This document shows, piece after piece, positions 43,089 through 51,677 of a stretch of 64,000 nt of DNA; within the stretch, counting starts at the first letter, position 1, and each line of letters starts with the position of its first letter. The DNA is taken from the NCBI RefSeq assembly GCF_900460525.1, contig NZ_UHIY01000001.1, positions 1,612,001 through 1,676,000 of the forward strand. The letters run 5' to 3'. This stretch comes from Yersinia kristensenii (lineage in GTDB: Bacteria > Pseudomonadota > Gammaproteobacteria > Enterobacterales > Enterobacteriaceae). The notes below the pieces were generated by a model. The model was not told the DNA's origin. It searched no databases and saw only the letters and a list, made by a program, of their open reading frames with translations. Position numbers and translations under genes: made by a program.

Positions 43089-44273
43089 TTAATTCAGGCG
43101 CTCAATAATCATTGCCGTTCCTTGCCCTCCGCCGATACACAGTGTTGCCAGCCCCAAGGTTTTGTCGCGAGCTTGCAAGGCATGCAGCAGTGTCACCAGA
43201 ATGCGTGCGCCGCTGGCACCTATTGGGTGGCCCAGAGCAATCGCACCGCCATTGACGTTCACTTTTTCTGCCACAAACTCCAATGTTTCCCCCACCGCCA
43301 AGAATTGCGCGGCGAAAGCTTCGTTGGCTTCGATCAAATCAATATCTGATAGTGTTAGCCCGGTTTTCTTCAGTGCGTTAAGAGTTGCCGGTACTGGCCC
43401 CATGCCCATCAAGGCCGGTACCACGCCAGCACTTGCATAGCCACGGATACGCGCCAGTGGGGTCAGTCCTAACTGCCGAGCACGGCTTTCCGACATCACC
43501 ACCAATGCAGCGGCACCATCATTAATGCCGGATGCATTGCCCGCAGTGACCGTACCATCTTTGCTAAATGCCGGGCGCAATTTTGCCAAACCTTCCGCCG
43601 TGGTACTGGCTTTAGGGAATTCATCGGTATCCACGATGATATCGCCTTTGCGGTTTTTCACCGTCACCGGCACAATTTCTTTGGTGAAAGCACCGCTCGA
43701 AATAGCCGTCACGGCCTTTTGCTGTGAGGCCAGCGCTAATGCATCTTGGGCTTCACGACTAATGCCATACTCTTTCGCGACATTCTCTGCCGTGATGCCC
43801 ATATGATAATCATGGGTGGCACACATCAAACCGTCTTTGAGGATCACGTCGAATAACTGGCCGTCACCCAGCCGATAGCCCCAGCGCGCTTTGCTGTCCA
43901 TCAAATAAGGTGCCTGGCTCATATTTTCCATGCCGCCAGCAATAATGGTCTGTGCATCTCCGGCTAAAATCGCCTGAGCTGCCAATGCCACACTTTTCAA
44001 ACCGGAGCCACACACTTTATTCACGGTATAGGCGCTGACGGTATCAGGTATTCCGCTTTTCAATAATGCCTGCCGTGCGGGGTTTTGGCCTAACCCGGCT
44101 TGAAGCACATTACCCAAAATAACCTCATCAACCTGGTCACCGCTGATACCGGCGCGGGCCATGGCCTCACGTAGCACAATTGACCCTAAATCGACCGCGC
44201 TGACTGCTGCCAATGCGCCATTAAAACTCCCAATCGCCGTACGTGCGGCACTGACAATAACAATACTTTCCAT
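43089..44273 (-). CDS. atoB: Acetyl-CoA acetyltransferase (thiolase)
   Basis: The 394-residue product is a biosynthetic-type thiolase that splits acetoacetyl-CoA into two acetyl-CoA (or the reverse). The nucleophilic cysteine is in [14 protein letters not shown], the catalytic His in [17 protein letters not shown], and the second Cys in [13 protein letters not shown]. An AAGGAA ribosome site precedes the ATG at 44273, 24 bp after atoE. It is the last gene of the leftward atoDAEB operon. Confidence 0.96.
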   Translation of the reverse strand: MESIVIVSAARTAIGSFNGALAAVSAVDLGSIVLREAMARAGISGDQVDEVILGNVLQAGLGQNPARQALLKSGIPDTVSAYTVNKVCGSGLKSVALAAQAILAGDAQTIIAGGMENMSQAPYLMDSKARWGYRLGDGQLFDVILKDGLMCATHDYHMGITAENVAKEYGISREAQDALALASQQKAVTAISSGAFTKEIVPVTVKNRKGDIIVDTDEFPKASTTAEGLAKLRPAFSKDGTVTAGNASGINDGAAALVVMSESRARQLGLTPLARIRGYASAGVVPALMGMGPVPATLNALKKTGLTLSDIDLIEANEAFAAQFLAVGETLEFVAEKVNVNGGAIALGHPIGASGARILVTLLHALQARDKTLGLATLCIGGGQGTAMIIERLN

Positions 44274-44297
44274 AAATGAATTCCTTATATGACGACG

Positions 44298-45620
44298 CTA
44301 AATGAGGGTGAGGCCGATAATAAATATGACGCCAGAGAACAGCAGGGCGGTGACGCAGTAGCCCATGATGTCCCGGACCCCCAAACCGGCAATCGCCAAC
44401 GCAGGCAGCGCCCAGAAAGGTTGCGCCATGTTCATCCACTGCTCGCCATAGGCGATAGCCATCACGGATTTACCTAAATCGGCCCCCAGCGCTTGCGCGG
44501 CAGGAATGACAAATGGCCCTTGGATAACCCAGTGACCGCCACCTGATGGCACGGCGAAGTTAATCAGCGCGGAGCTGAAGAAAGTCATGATTGGGAAGGT
44601 GTCTTTGTTGGCGACATTGATAAAGAATTCGGTAATCAAACCCCCGAGACCGGAGTGCTCCATCATCAGTTGGATACCGGCATAGAAGGGGAACTGCACC
44701 AAAATACCCGCAGTACTTTTCGCGGCCGCTGAGATAGCGCGCATATAAGCCATTGGGGTTTTATGCAGCAACAGGCCAGCAATCATAAACATCATATTTA
44801 CGGTGTTAATCGTGATGTTAAAGCCCTTTTCCCAGAAGCTCATCCCCAGATAAGCAATACCGAGTGCGCCAATGATGAACGCGATGATGCGGCTTTCTTC
44901 CATTTTCTCTGCTATGGGTGCATCAGCGGGCAAGGTTTTCTGGAAGCTGGGTTCTTCTGCCAATAGTGCTGGATCAATACTGACGACTTCATGAGGTTTC
45001 GGTACCATCATGCGGGTAACAAACGGCATGACGAGGATCAAACCCAAGGTAATGAACAGGTTATAGCCAGTGAACAGGGTTTCTGATACCGGGATCAGGC
45101 CAGCAATGTGTTCCACCGGGTTGCCCGGTGTGGCAGCCAGTAGGGGCATGGAGCCGGAGAATCCGCCGCCCCACGTCAGGAAGCCGATGTAAGCACAGGC
45201 AATTAACAGTGGATAATCGGAGCCAGGAATCCGCCGCGCCACTTCGCGAGCAAACATTGCGCCGACCACCAAACCGAATCCCCAGTTGATAACACAAGCC
45301 ACCGAACCGAGGAAAGTGACCAGCATTACCCCTTGGGCGGGGGTTTTGGCGACGGAGGCGGTCAGCGTCAGCACCCGTTTAACTGGGGCTGAAGTTGCCA
45401 GCGCATGGCCGGTGACGATAATCAGCGCCATCTGCATACCGAATGCCAGCAGATTCCAGAAGCCATCGCCCCACATATGCACCATTTCAACCGGTGTGTG
45501 CGGGGTCAGTGCCAGCGCGATACCAAAGGTCAGCATCGTGAGCAACATGGCGAAAATCAGCGGATCGGGCAGATACCGGCTAACAAAACCGGTTAAAAAG
45601 CGGGAGATGCGGCCAATCAT
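44298..45620 (-). CDS. atoE: Short-chain fatty acid transporter AtoE
   Basis: The 440-residue inner-membrane protein equals E. coli AtoE in length. It has many hydrophobic helices (PLIFAMLLTMLTFGIALAL, FGMQMALIIVTGHAL, ACVINWGFGLVVGAMFA, YNLFITLGLILVMPFV and others). It imports acetoacetate or butyrate-size acids. Its start codon overlaps the atoA stop by 4 bp (ATGA), showing translational coupling. Confidence 0.95.
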   Translation of the reverse strand: MIGRISRFLTGFVSRYLPDPLIFAMLLTMLTFGIALALTPHTPVEMVHMWGDGFWNLLAFGMQMALIIVTGHALATSAPVKRVLTLTASVAKTPAQGVMLVTFLGSVACVINWGFGLVVGAMFAREVARRIPGSDYPLLIACAYIGFLTWGGGFSGSMPLLAATPGNPVEHIAGLIPVSETLFTGYNLFITLGLILVMPFVTRMMVPKPHEVVSIDPALLAEEPSFQKTLPADAPIAEKMEESRIIAFIIGALGIAYLGMSFWEKGFNITINTVNMMFMIAGLLLHKTPMAYMRAISAAAKSTAGILVQFPFYAGIQLMMEHSGLGGLITEFFINVANKDTFPIMTFFSSALINFAVPSGGGHWVIQGPFVIPAAQALGADLGKSVMAIAYGEQWMNMAQPFWALPALAIAGLGVRDIMGYCVTALLFSGVIFIIGLTLI

Positions 45621-46282
45621 ACAGCACCTTCCTCTAGCGCAACTGGCATGACTTTGAAGCCCGGTGATACCGAGAATTCAGCATCAGTTTTTGCCGAGAT
45701 AGTTGCCAGCGTGACACCCGGCGCATGTTCTTGCAGGACTAATTGGCCCTGCTCGAAGCTGAACACCGCCAGTTCGGTCACTACCATGCTGACTTTATTT
45801 TTAGCCGTTAGCGGCAGCGAACAGTGCTTAAGGAGCTTAGATGAGCCATCTTTAGCGCAATGTTCCATCGCAATAATCACCCGCCGTGCGCCAGTGACCA
45901 GATCCATTGCGCCGCCCATGCCCGGAACCATTTTCCCCGGCACCATCCAGTTAGCCAGATTGGCGTGCTGATCGACCTGCAACCCGCCCAATACGCTGAC
46001 ATCAACATGACCTCCGCGGATCAACGCAAAGGAGAATGCGCTGTCAAAGGCCGCTCCGCCGGGCAATATTCCGCAAGGTAAGCCGCCCGCATTGACCAGA
46101 TTAGGATGCGCTTCGGTGACCGGGGCCAAGCCAAGAAAACCATTTTCAGATTGCAGGGTGATATGAATATCAGTGGGTAAATAGTTGACCACTTGAGTTG
46201 GTAGCCCAATACCCAGATTCACAATGTCCCCGTCGTGCAGTTCAAGGGCGACGCGGCGCGCGATAAGTTCTTTAGCGTTCAT
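45617..46282 (-). CDS. atoA: Acetoacetyl-CoA transferase beta subunit
   Basis: From the ATG at 46282 the product is 221 residues (E. coli 216) and starts [29 protein letters not shown]. It forms acetoacetyl-CoA from acetoacetate and acetyl-CoA together with AtoD. The catalytic glutamate is in the LQSENGFLG motif, and GGAMDLVTGARRVI is a CoA-transferase family 1 beta signature. It starts within the atoD stop (TAATG) and overlaps atoE by 4 bp. Confidence 0.96.
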   Translation of the reverse strand: MNAKELIARRVALELHDGDIVNLGIGLPTQVVNYLPTDIHITLQSENGFLGLAPVTEAHPNLVNAGGLPCGILPGGAAFDSAFSFALIRGGHVDVSVLGGLQVDQHANLANWMVPGKMVPGMGGAMDLVTGARRVIIAMEHCAKDGSSKLLKHCSLPLTAKNKVSMVVTELAVFSFEQGQLVLQEHAPGVTLATISAKTDAEFSVSPGFKVMPVALEEGAV

Positions 46283-46944
46283 TATTGGTTCTCCTGCGGG
46301 CAAACAATGTGGTCAATCAATGCAGCGGGGGTAATAACGCAATCAGGGGTAATGCTGCCGATATCCACCACGGACTCCGGCTCTGCAATGACAATATCGG
46401 CGGCCAGTGCCATGAGTGGGTTGAAGTTACGGGCGCTGAGTTGGTAAGTCAGATTGCCTTGATAGTCACTGAGGTGGGCGCGAACCAGCGCCAGATCGGC
46501 GCGTAGAGGCAGCTCCAGCAGATATTCGATATCATTCAGAGTGATTTTTTGTTTGCCATCTTCGACCACGGTGCCCACTCCGGTGGGGGTCAGGAAACCG
46601 CCAAGGCCAGCCCCACCACAGCGAATGCGCTCCGCCAGAGTGCCCTGTGGGACTAACTCGACTTCCATTTCACCCGAGATCATCCGGCGACCTGTTTCTG
46701 GGTTGGTGCCGATATGTGAAGCAATGACTTTCTTCACTCTGCCGCTGGCGACCAGTGGCCCGACGCCGGTATCAACGAAAGCCGTGTCGGTACTGATTAA
46801 AGTCAGATCTTTTACATTGGAATTCAGTAATGCGGAAATAAGACGGGGTGGTGCGCCGACCCCCATAAAACCACCGATCATAATGGTCATGCCATCACGG
46901 AAATACTCAGTAGCTTGCTCAATATCAATGAGTTTTCTTTTCAT
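46282..46944 (-). CDS. atoD: Acetoacetyl-CoA transferase alpha subunit
   Basis: The 220-residue product equals E. coli AtoD in length. It is the alpha half of the CoA transferase, with [18 protein letters not shown] near the N-terminus matching the family oxyanion motif. It is the first gene of the atoDAEB operon. The promoter upstream carries a sigma-54 signature. The ribosome site is weak (AAGGGATAAC). Confidence 0.96.
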   Translation of the reverse strand: MKRKLIDIEQATEYFRDGMTIMIGGFMGVGAPPRLISALLNSNVKDLTLISTDTAFVDTGVGPLVASGRVKKVIASHIGTNPETGRRMISGEMEVELVPQGTLAERIRCGGAGLGGFLTPTGVGTVVEDGKQKITLNDIEYLLELPLRADLALVRAHLSDYQGNLTYQLSARNFNPLMALAADIVIAEPESVVDIGSITPDCVITPAALIDHIVCPQENQ

Positions 46945-46992
46945 AGTTATCCCTTATATTTGATACCCAAAAACAGTTTCAATTAAGGAATT

Positions 46993-47007
46993 GCAACGAC
47001 TGTGCCA
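46993..47007 (-). promoter_or_regulatory. Sigma-54 promoter of atoDAEB
   Basis: On the minus strand TGGCAC-AGTCG-TTGC gives a perfect -24/-12 match to the sigma-54 consensus TGGCAC-N5-TTGC, ~50 bp before atoD. Confidence 0.9.
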
Positions 47008-47122
47008 ATTAAAATGTTATTATTTATTTTTGTTGGAAGGTAATTAACTCGCTGATATCGGTTGGGTTAATTTAAACATTAAAAATAGAGTTAATAAGAT
47101 GTGATATTAATTAACAAGGAAG

Positions 47123-47150
47123 TGTGCAATTTCTTGCACAGGGGTGCACA
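47123..47150. promoter_or_regulatory. Probable AtoC enhancer site
   Basis: TGTGCA (47123-47128) and TGCACA (47135-47140) form an inverted repeat, with a third TGCACA at 47145-47150. It is ~120 bp upstream of the sigma-54 promoter, the usual place for an NtrC-type activator. Confidence 0.7.
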
Positions 47151-47270
47151 TTTTGTTTCTCTTATTTTATTTGGAATAAAATTAGAAGTGAAATAACGCT
47201 CGGCTATCAAATAAATTTGATTCCAAGCGTTTTATTTTTAATAAGTATAAATAACACAGTTAATATTTAT

Positions 47271-48680
47271 TTATATATTATCGTGGGATAGTTGTGACTG
47301 AGAATCGATGCGATATTCTTGTAATTTATACATCAATGCTCGGCGGCTGATACCTAATGCTCGTGCAGTTTGTACCCGATTATCCTGATTATTCGCTAGC
47401 GCCGCGCAGATTAGCTCACGTTCATAAGCTTTCATATTCTCTTTTAAACCTAATCCCTGTTCGGCAAAGATACCCCGGTTAACATTAGGCTGAGCATGTG
47501 CTTTGTGCTGTAAATGCTCAGGTAGATCATCAGGGAAAATGATAAATCCGGTGCTCATAATGACTGCGCGCTCAATGGCATTAGATAATTCCCGGATATT
47601 ACCCGGCCAAGGGTAAGCATCGAGAATTGCTTGGGCGCTTGCATCTATTTCAATGATTTCCTTACCATTTTCAGCATTGAATTTCTGCAGGAAGTGTCTG
47701 GCTAACAACGGGATATCTTCAGGTCTTTCCCGTAAGGGCAATGGGGAAAGATGAATGACATTCAGGCGGTAAAAGAGATCTTGCCGGAACTCACCTTGCT
47801 CTACCATCGCGGGCAAATTCCGGTTGGTGGCGGCAATCAGGCGGATATCTGTTTTAATGGTTTGGCTGCCGCCTAAGCGCTCGAACTCTTTTTCTTGCAA
47901 TACTCTCAGCAACTTAACTTGAAGGTTAAGTGGCATTTCACCCACTTCGTCCAGCAGCAGTGTGCCCAGATTAGCGCGTTCAAACAGACCCTGGCGTTGC
48001 ATATGTGCACCGGTAAAAGCCCCTTTCTCATGGCCGAACAGCTCACTTTCTAATAAAGATTCCGGCAGTGCGCCGCAGTTTATTTTGATAAAGGGCCCTT
48101 TTGCTCGCGGGCTATTATAGTGAATGGCTTTAGCAATCAGCTCCTTGCCAGTGCCACTCTCACCGGTTATTAAAACACTCGCATGGCTCATGGCTATTTT
48201 GGCGGTATCGCGACAAAGCTCCATCATTTTGGCGCTGTTAGTCAGCAACCGGCCCCATTGATAACTGTCTGATAGGGCGCGATGCAGGCGGTTTATTTCT
48301 TGTTTCATCTCCTGTAATTGCATCGCACGGCCGATAATGATTTTTAGCTCATCCAAATCAAAGGGCTTAATCACATAATCAAATGCACCCAGACGTAGAG
48401 CTTCCACTGCCGTCTCTACGGCGGCATAAGCAGTCATCAGTATTACTGGGGTTTCCTGATGGGTTTGTCGCATAATTTGTAAGGCTTCAAGACCACTGAT
48501 TTTTGGCATTCGGATATCCATGAGCACGATATCCGGTGTTTGCTGTTTGAATAACTCCAATGCTTGTTGTCCGTCCGCAGCGCAAATAGGTTGATGCCCA
48601 TCAAGACTAAAGACGGTAGTTAACATGCGACGAACGTTTTCTTCATCATCAACAATCAGAATACGATAGGATTTTTTCAT
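47271..48680 (-). CDS. atoC: Sigma-54-dependent response regulator AtoC
   Basis: The 469-residue product (E. coli 461) has a receiver domain with phospho-acceptor Asp55 ([10 protein letters not shown]), an AAA+ domain with Walker A GESGTGKE and the sigma-54 contact loop [15 protein letters not shown], and a C-terminal Fis-type HTH ([22 protein letters not shown]). Activated by AtoS, it turns on atoDAEB. It overlaps atoS by 4 bp (atoS is upstream on the same strand). Confidence 0.96.
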   Translation of the reverse strand: MKKSYRILIVDDEENVRRMLTTVFSLDGHQPICAADGQQALELFKQQTPDIVLMDIRMPKISGLEALQIMRQTHQETPVILMTAYAAVETAVEALRLGAFDYVIKPFDLDELKIIIGRAMQLQEMKQEINRLHRALSDSYQWGRLLTNSAKMMELCRDTAKIAMSHASVLITGESGTGKELIAKAIHYNSPRAKGPFIKINCGALPESLLESELFGHEKGAFTGAHMQRQGLFERANLGTLLLDEVGEMPLNLQVKLLRVLQEKEFERLGGSQTIKTDIRLIAATNRNLPAMVEQGEFRQDLFYRLNVIHLSPLPLRERPEDIPLLARHFLQKFNAENGKEIIEIDASAQAILDAYPWPGNIRELSNAIERAVIMSTGFIIFPDDLPEHLQHKAHAQPNVNRGIFAEQGLGLKENMKAYERELICAALANNQDNRVQTARALGISRRALMYKLQEYRIDSQSQLSHDNI

Positions 48681-50542
48681 AATAGATTCCCTGCACCATG
48701 CTTAACTGGCAGTATAATAATAAATGTTGTTCCTTTATTCGGCTGACTTTCTAACCTAATATCGCCGTCATGGGAAGCAATAATGCGCTGACTGATGGAT
48801 AACCCTAGCCCGGTGCCCGAAGGTTTGGTGGTATAAAAAGGATCAAATACTTTTGACTTAATATCATCGGCGATTCCACAACCGTTATCTTTGACTGTTA
48901 TTTGCTGATAATTATCATCCAGTGTTTGAGTCGAAATAATAATTTCGCCACGAGCAGTGATGGACTGAACAGCATTAATTAGAATATTAAGCAGCACCTG
49001 CTTTAATAATTCACCATCAGCTTCAATATCGCTTAAGTTTTCATCTAGCTGAACATGGAAATCAACGCGCGCTTCGACACCTTTAGTTTTCACCAGAATC
49101 AGACTTTCTCTTAGAATTTGATTTAAATTAACTTGATGGTAACGGCCAATGCGCGGGCGGGAAAAATCGAGTAGCTGCTGGATGACACGGTTAATTGATT
49201 GGACTTCTTTCAGAATAATATGCGTATATTCGAGCCGTTGCGGATCTTTCTCACTGTCTTTGAGGATCTGAACAAATCCGCTAATCGCCGTGAGCGGGTT
49301 GCGAACTTCATGAGCCACCCCGGCCATTAATTCCCCTAATGTTGCCAGACGTTCAGCTTGTTCAATACGGCGCTGCACTTCTTTTTTAGCGGTTAAATCA
49401 GTAAATATTGCCAGTGCCCCAAGAGTATCACCCTGTGCATTGCGCAATTGGCTGGTACTAATGCTAAGTTGTATGGTGCGGTTTTTCCCTGGATAATCAA
49501 GCTCTAGCGCCACATGCTCAATGCCGCGATAGAGGGTATCCAGCACCGGGCTGTCGAAATCTATCTTTTCAAATACTTCCGCGTAAGGTTTGCCCATCAG
49601 TTCTTTGCGGTTATATCCAGTGATGAGTTCCCCGGCTGGGTTAATCATGGTGACGCAGCCATTAATATCAACGGATATAACGCCATCTGCGGCACTTTCA
49701 AGAATTAATTCATTGAGTGTTTTGGTTTCCCGCAAGGCGCGAGATAAAGCATTAACACTGTCGGAAATTTCACCCATTTCCCCCTTCATTGCGGGGATCC
49801 CGGTATTGAGATTCAGTGATAAATTGGCCAGACTGGATTTGATAATATCGATATCAGAGGCAAAACGGCGCGAGAAAGTAATAATCAGCCATAAGCTCAA
49901 TAATAAACCAATGCTGATCACCACAATAATTTTGATATCCATCGACATGGCCTGGCGGTCAATGTCATTGGACAGTTCGTTAGCCCAGATATAACCCAAA
50001 ATCTGGTTATCGCGTTTGATAGGAATCATGGCATTCATAATATTGCCACGCACTTGGGAACCCTTGCTTACCTGCGGCTCTCCACGGTTCATCACTTCAT
50101 GACCGGGGTGATTGGGATTAATGCTAATCCCGACCGCCTTGCCATATTGCGCCTGAGGCGCGTAGGTAATAATGGCATCTAACTCTTTGTTATAATAACC
50201 CGCCCCGACACCGGAAAAAGCATGAGTAATTTCATCGGTAGCGGGGGCCAGATGTTGGTTTAATGCCTTAATGCGCTGTTCTCTGGGCAAATCCCGATAA
50301 AGCGTAAAGCTGTCTGCCAGCGCATTATCCAATAGGGTGGTGACGGCAAACAGCTTGGTTTTTTTTTCCTGCAATAAAGCATCTCGCCCTTCAGTTTCAA
50401 CCAGATAGCCGATAATCAGCGTAGGTAGCGAAACCATAATGATCGCCAGAACAATCATTTTGCTCCGCAATGTGTGCGGGCGTAATTTATGGGTAAATAG
50501 TTTTTTGATGAATAGGTTTATATTTGATAATAATGAATGCAT
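48677..50542 (-). CDS. atoS: Sensor histidine kinase AtoS
   Basis: From the ATG at 50542 the product is 621 residues (E. coli 608); a TTG three codons earlier is also in frame. It has one N-terminal membrane helix (MIVLAIIMVSLPTLIIGYLV), a periplasmic sensor domain, a second helix (IIVVISIGLLLSLWLIITFS), HAMP, PAS (LILESAADGVISVDINGCVTMINPAGELITGY), HisKA with the phospho-His in AGVAHEVRNPLTAISGF, and a HATPase domain (DNGCGI, GTGLGLSIS). It senses acetoacetate-type signals and phosphorylates AtoC. Confidence 0.95.
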   Translation of the reverse strand: MHSLLSNINLFIKKLFTHKLRPHTLRSKMIVLAIIMVSLPTLIIGYLVETEGRDALLQEKKTKLFAVTTLLDNALADSFTLYRDLPREQRIKALNQHLAPATDEITHAFSGVGAGYYNKELDAIITYAPQAQYGKAVGISINPNHPGHEVMNRGEPQVSKGSQVRGNIMNAMIPIKRDNQILGYIWANELSNDIDRQAMSMDIKIIVVISIGLLLSLWLIITFSRRFASDIDIIKSSLANLSLNLNTGIPAMKGEMGEISDSVNALSRALRETKTLNELILESAADGVISVDINGCVTMINPAGELITGYNRKELMGKPYAEVFEKIDFDSPVLDTLYRGIEHVALELDYPGKNRTIQLSISTSQLRNAQGDTLGALAIFTDLTAKKEVQRRIEQAERLATLGELMAGVAHEVRNPLTAISGFVQILKDSEKDPQRLEYTHIILKEVQSINRVIQQLLDFSRPRIGRYHQVNLNQILRESLILVKTKGVEARVDFHVQLDENLSDIEADGELLKQVLLNILINAVQSITARGEIIISTQTLDDNYQQITVKDNGCGIADDIKSKVFDPFYTTKPSGTGLGLSISQRIIASHDGDIRLESQPNKGTTFIIILPVKHGAGNLL

Positions 50543-50596
50543 ACCGGCCAAATCCTGGCGTTACCTTTTGCGGGTCAACGTATGGCGGGTTGCACA

Positions 50597-51436
50597 CTAG
50601 CTACGATTGCCTCCGCCGTAAGATTGAGTGATTTCTTTCGCAGCATGAATGACCAGCGCGCCAAGTTCTGTGACGCGATCGTCGGTAATGCGCGATACTG
50701 GGCCAGAGATGGAAATAGCTGCAAAGGCTTCATGGTGTTCATCGAACAGGCAGGCGGCGATGCAGCGCAGGCCAAGTGCATGTTCTTCATCGTCAAATGA
50801 ATAACCCTGTTTGCGGATCAGGGCTAAATTATCTTTCAAACTGGCTGGGCTGGTGCGGGTATGCTGAGTATAGGCGTGCAGCCCTTTTTTATGTAAAAGC
50901 TGCACCAGTTGATCGTCTGGCAGGGTGGAAAGAAAAGCTTTACCCGCCCCAGAAGCATGCATCGGCAACTTGCCGCCAATCGGCGCTGACATCCGCATCA
51001 GCGCGGTACATTGCACTTGGTCGATAATAATGGCTTGATAGTCACTGTGATCCAGTACCGCCAGGTTCACGGTTTCACCGGATTCATCCATTAAACGGCG
51101 CAGCATTGGGTGAACCATGGCCAATAAATTGCGGCTTTGCAAAAAGCTGCTGCCAACAATAAAAGCATGTGCGCCCATAGTCCAAAGGCCTAAATCACCC
51201 ACTTGACGGACAAAACCTTGCTGTTGCATGGTGGTTAACAGGCGATGAGTGGTTGAGTTAGGTAAACCTGCCTGTTGGGCTAAATCTGTTAGCGCGACAC
51301 TTCCTTGCGATTCGGAAATATATTCCAGTAATTTAAGTCCGCGAGTCAATGATTGGACCTGACCTGTCGCCGCTGGGGTGGTTTGTGCGGCAGGCTTGGG
51401 TTTCTTTCCCCGTTTAATCGGAATGGGTAGCGCCAT
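50597..51436 (-). CDS. iclR: Glyoxylate-operon repressor IclR
   Basis: The 279-residue product aligns with E. coli IclR throughout. It has an N-terminal winged HTH (SVALTDLAQQAGLPNSTTHRLLTTMQQQGF) and a C-terminal effector domain (GGKLPMHASGAGKAFLS, DDEEHALGLRCIAACLFDE). It represses aceBAK, relieved by glyoxylate. It lies just upstream of atoS on the same strand (54 bp), so read-through into atoSC is possible. It is divergent from metH. Confidence 0.98.
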   Translation of the reverse strand: MALPIPIKRGKKPKPAAQTTPAATGQVQSLTRGLKLLEYISESQGSVALTDLAQQAGLPNSTTHRLLTTMQQQGFVRQVGDLGLWTMGAHAFIVGSSFLQSRNLLAMVHPMLRRLMDESGETVNLAVLDHSDYQAIIIDQVQCTALMRMSAPIGGKLPMHASGAGKAFLSTLPDDQLVQLLHKKGLHAYTQHTRTSPASLKDNLALIRKQGYSFDDEEHALGLRCIAACLFDEHHEAFAAISISGPVSRITDDRVTELGALVIHAAKEITQSYGGGNRS

Positions 51437-51460
51437 AAATTAGTCTCTCATCTATTATTA

Positions 51461-51475
51461 TGGAATTCATTTTCG
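51461..51475. promoter_or_regulatory. Probable IclR autoregulatory operator
   Basis: TGGAATTCATTTTCG fits the IclR palindrome TGGAAATNATTTCCA at 11 of 14 defined positions, 25 bp from the iclR start. Confidence 0.55.
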
Positions 51476-51499
51476 TTTTTCAATTATGCATGTAAATAG

Positions 51500-51548
51500 T
51501 GAAAAATGCTCATCCGATGAGTGTGGTTATCTACCTGAAAAAGTCTCA
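51500..51548. promoter_or_regulatory. Two MetR-like sites in the metH promoter region
   Basis: TGAA-AAATG-CTCA (51500-51512) and TGAA-AAAGT-CTCA (51536-51548) each match TGAA-N5-TTCA at 7 of 8 positions. They share the same single deviation and are 36 bp apart start to start. MetR with homocysteine activates metH in E. coli. Confidence 0.55.
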
Positions 51549-51677
51549 ACTGTAGCTGGACTCATTACATTGGCAACTTGTGCTAGGATGACAGATGAAT
51601 TTTTCAGCATGTCTGATGCAAATAAATGACAAAAAATGCGTCAAATAATGGCAAGGCAACAGGGTAAAGAGGCGACA

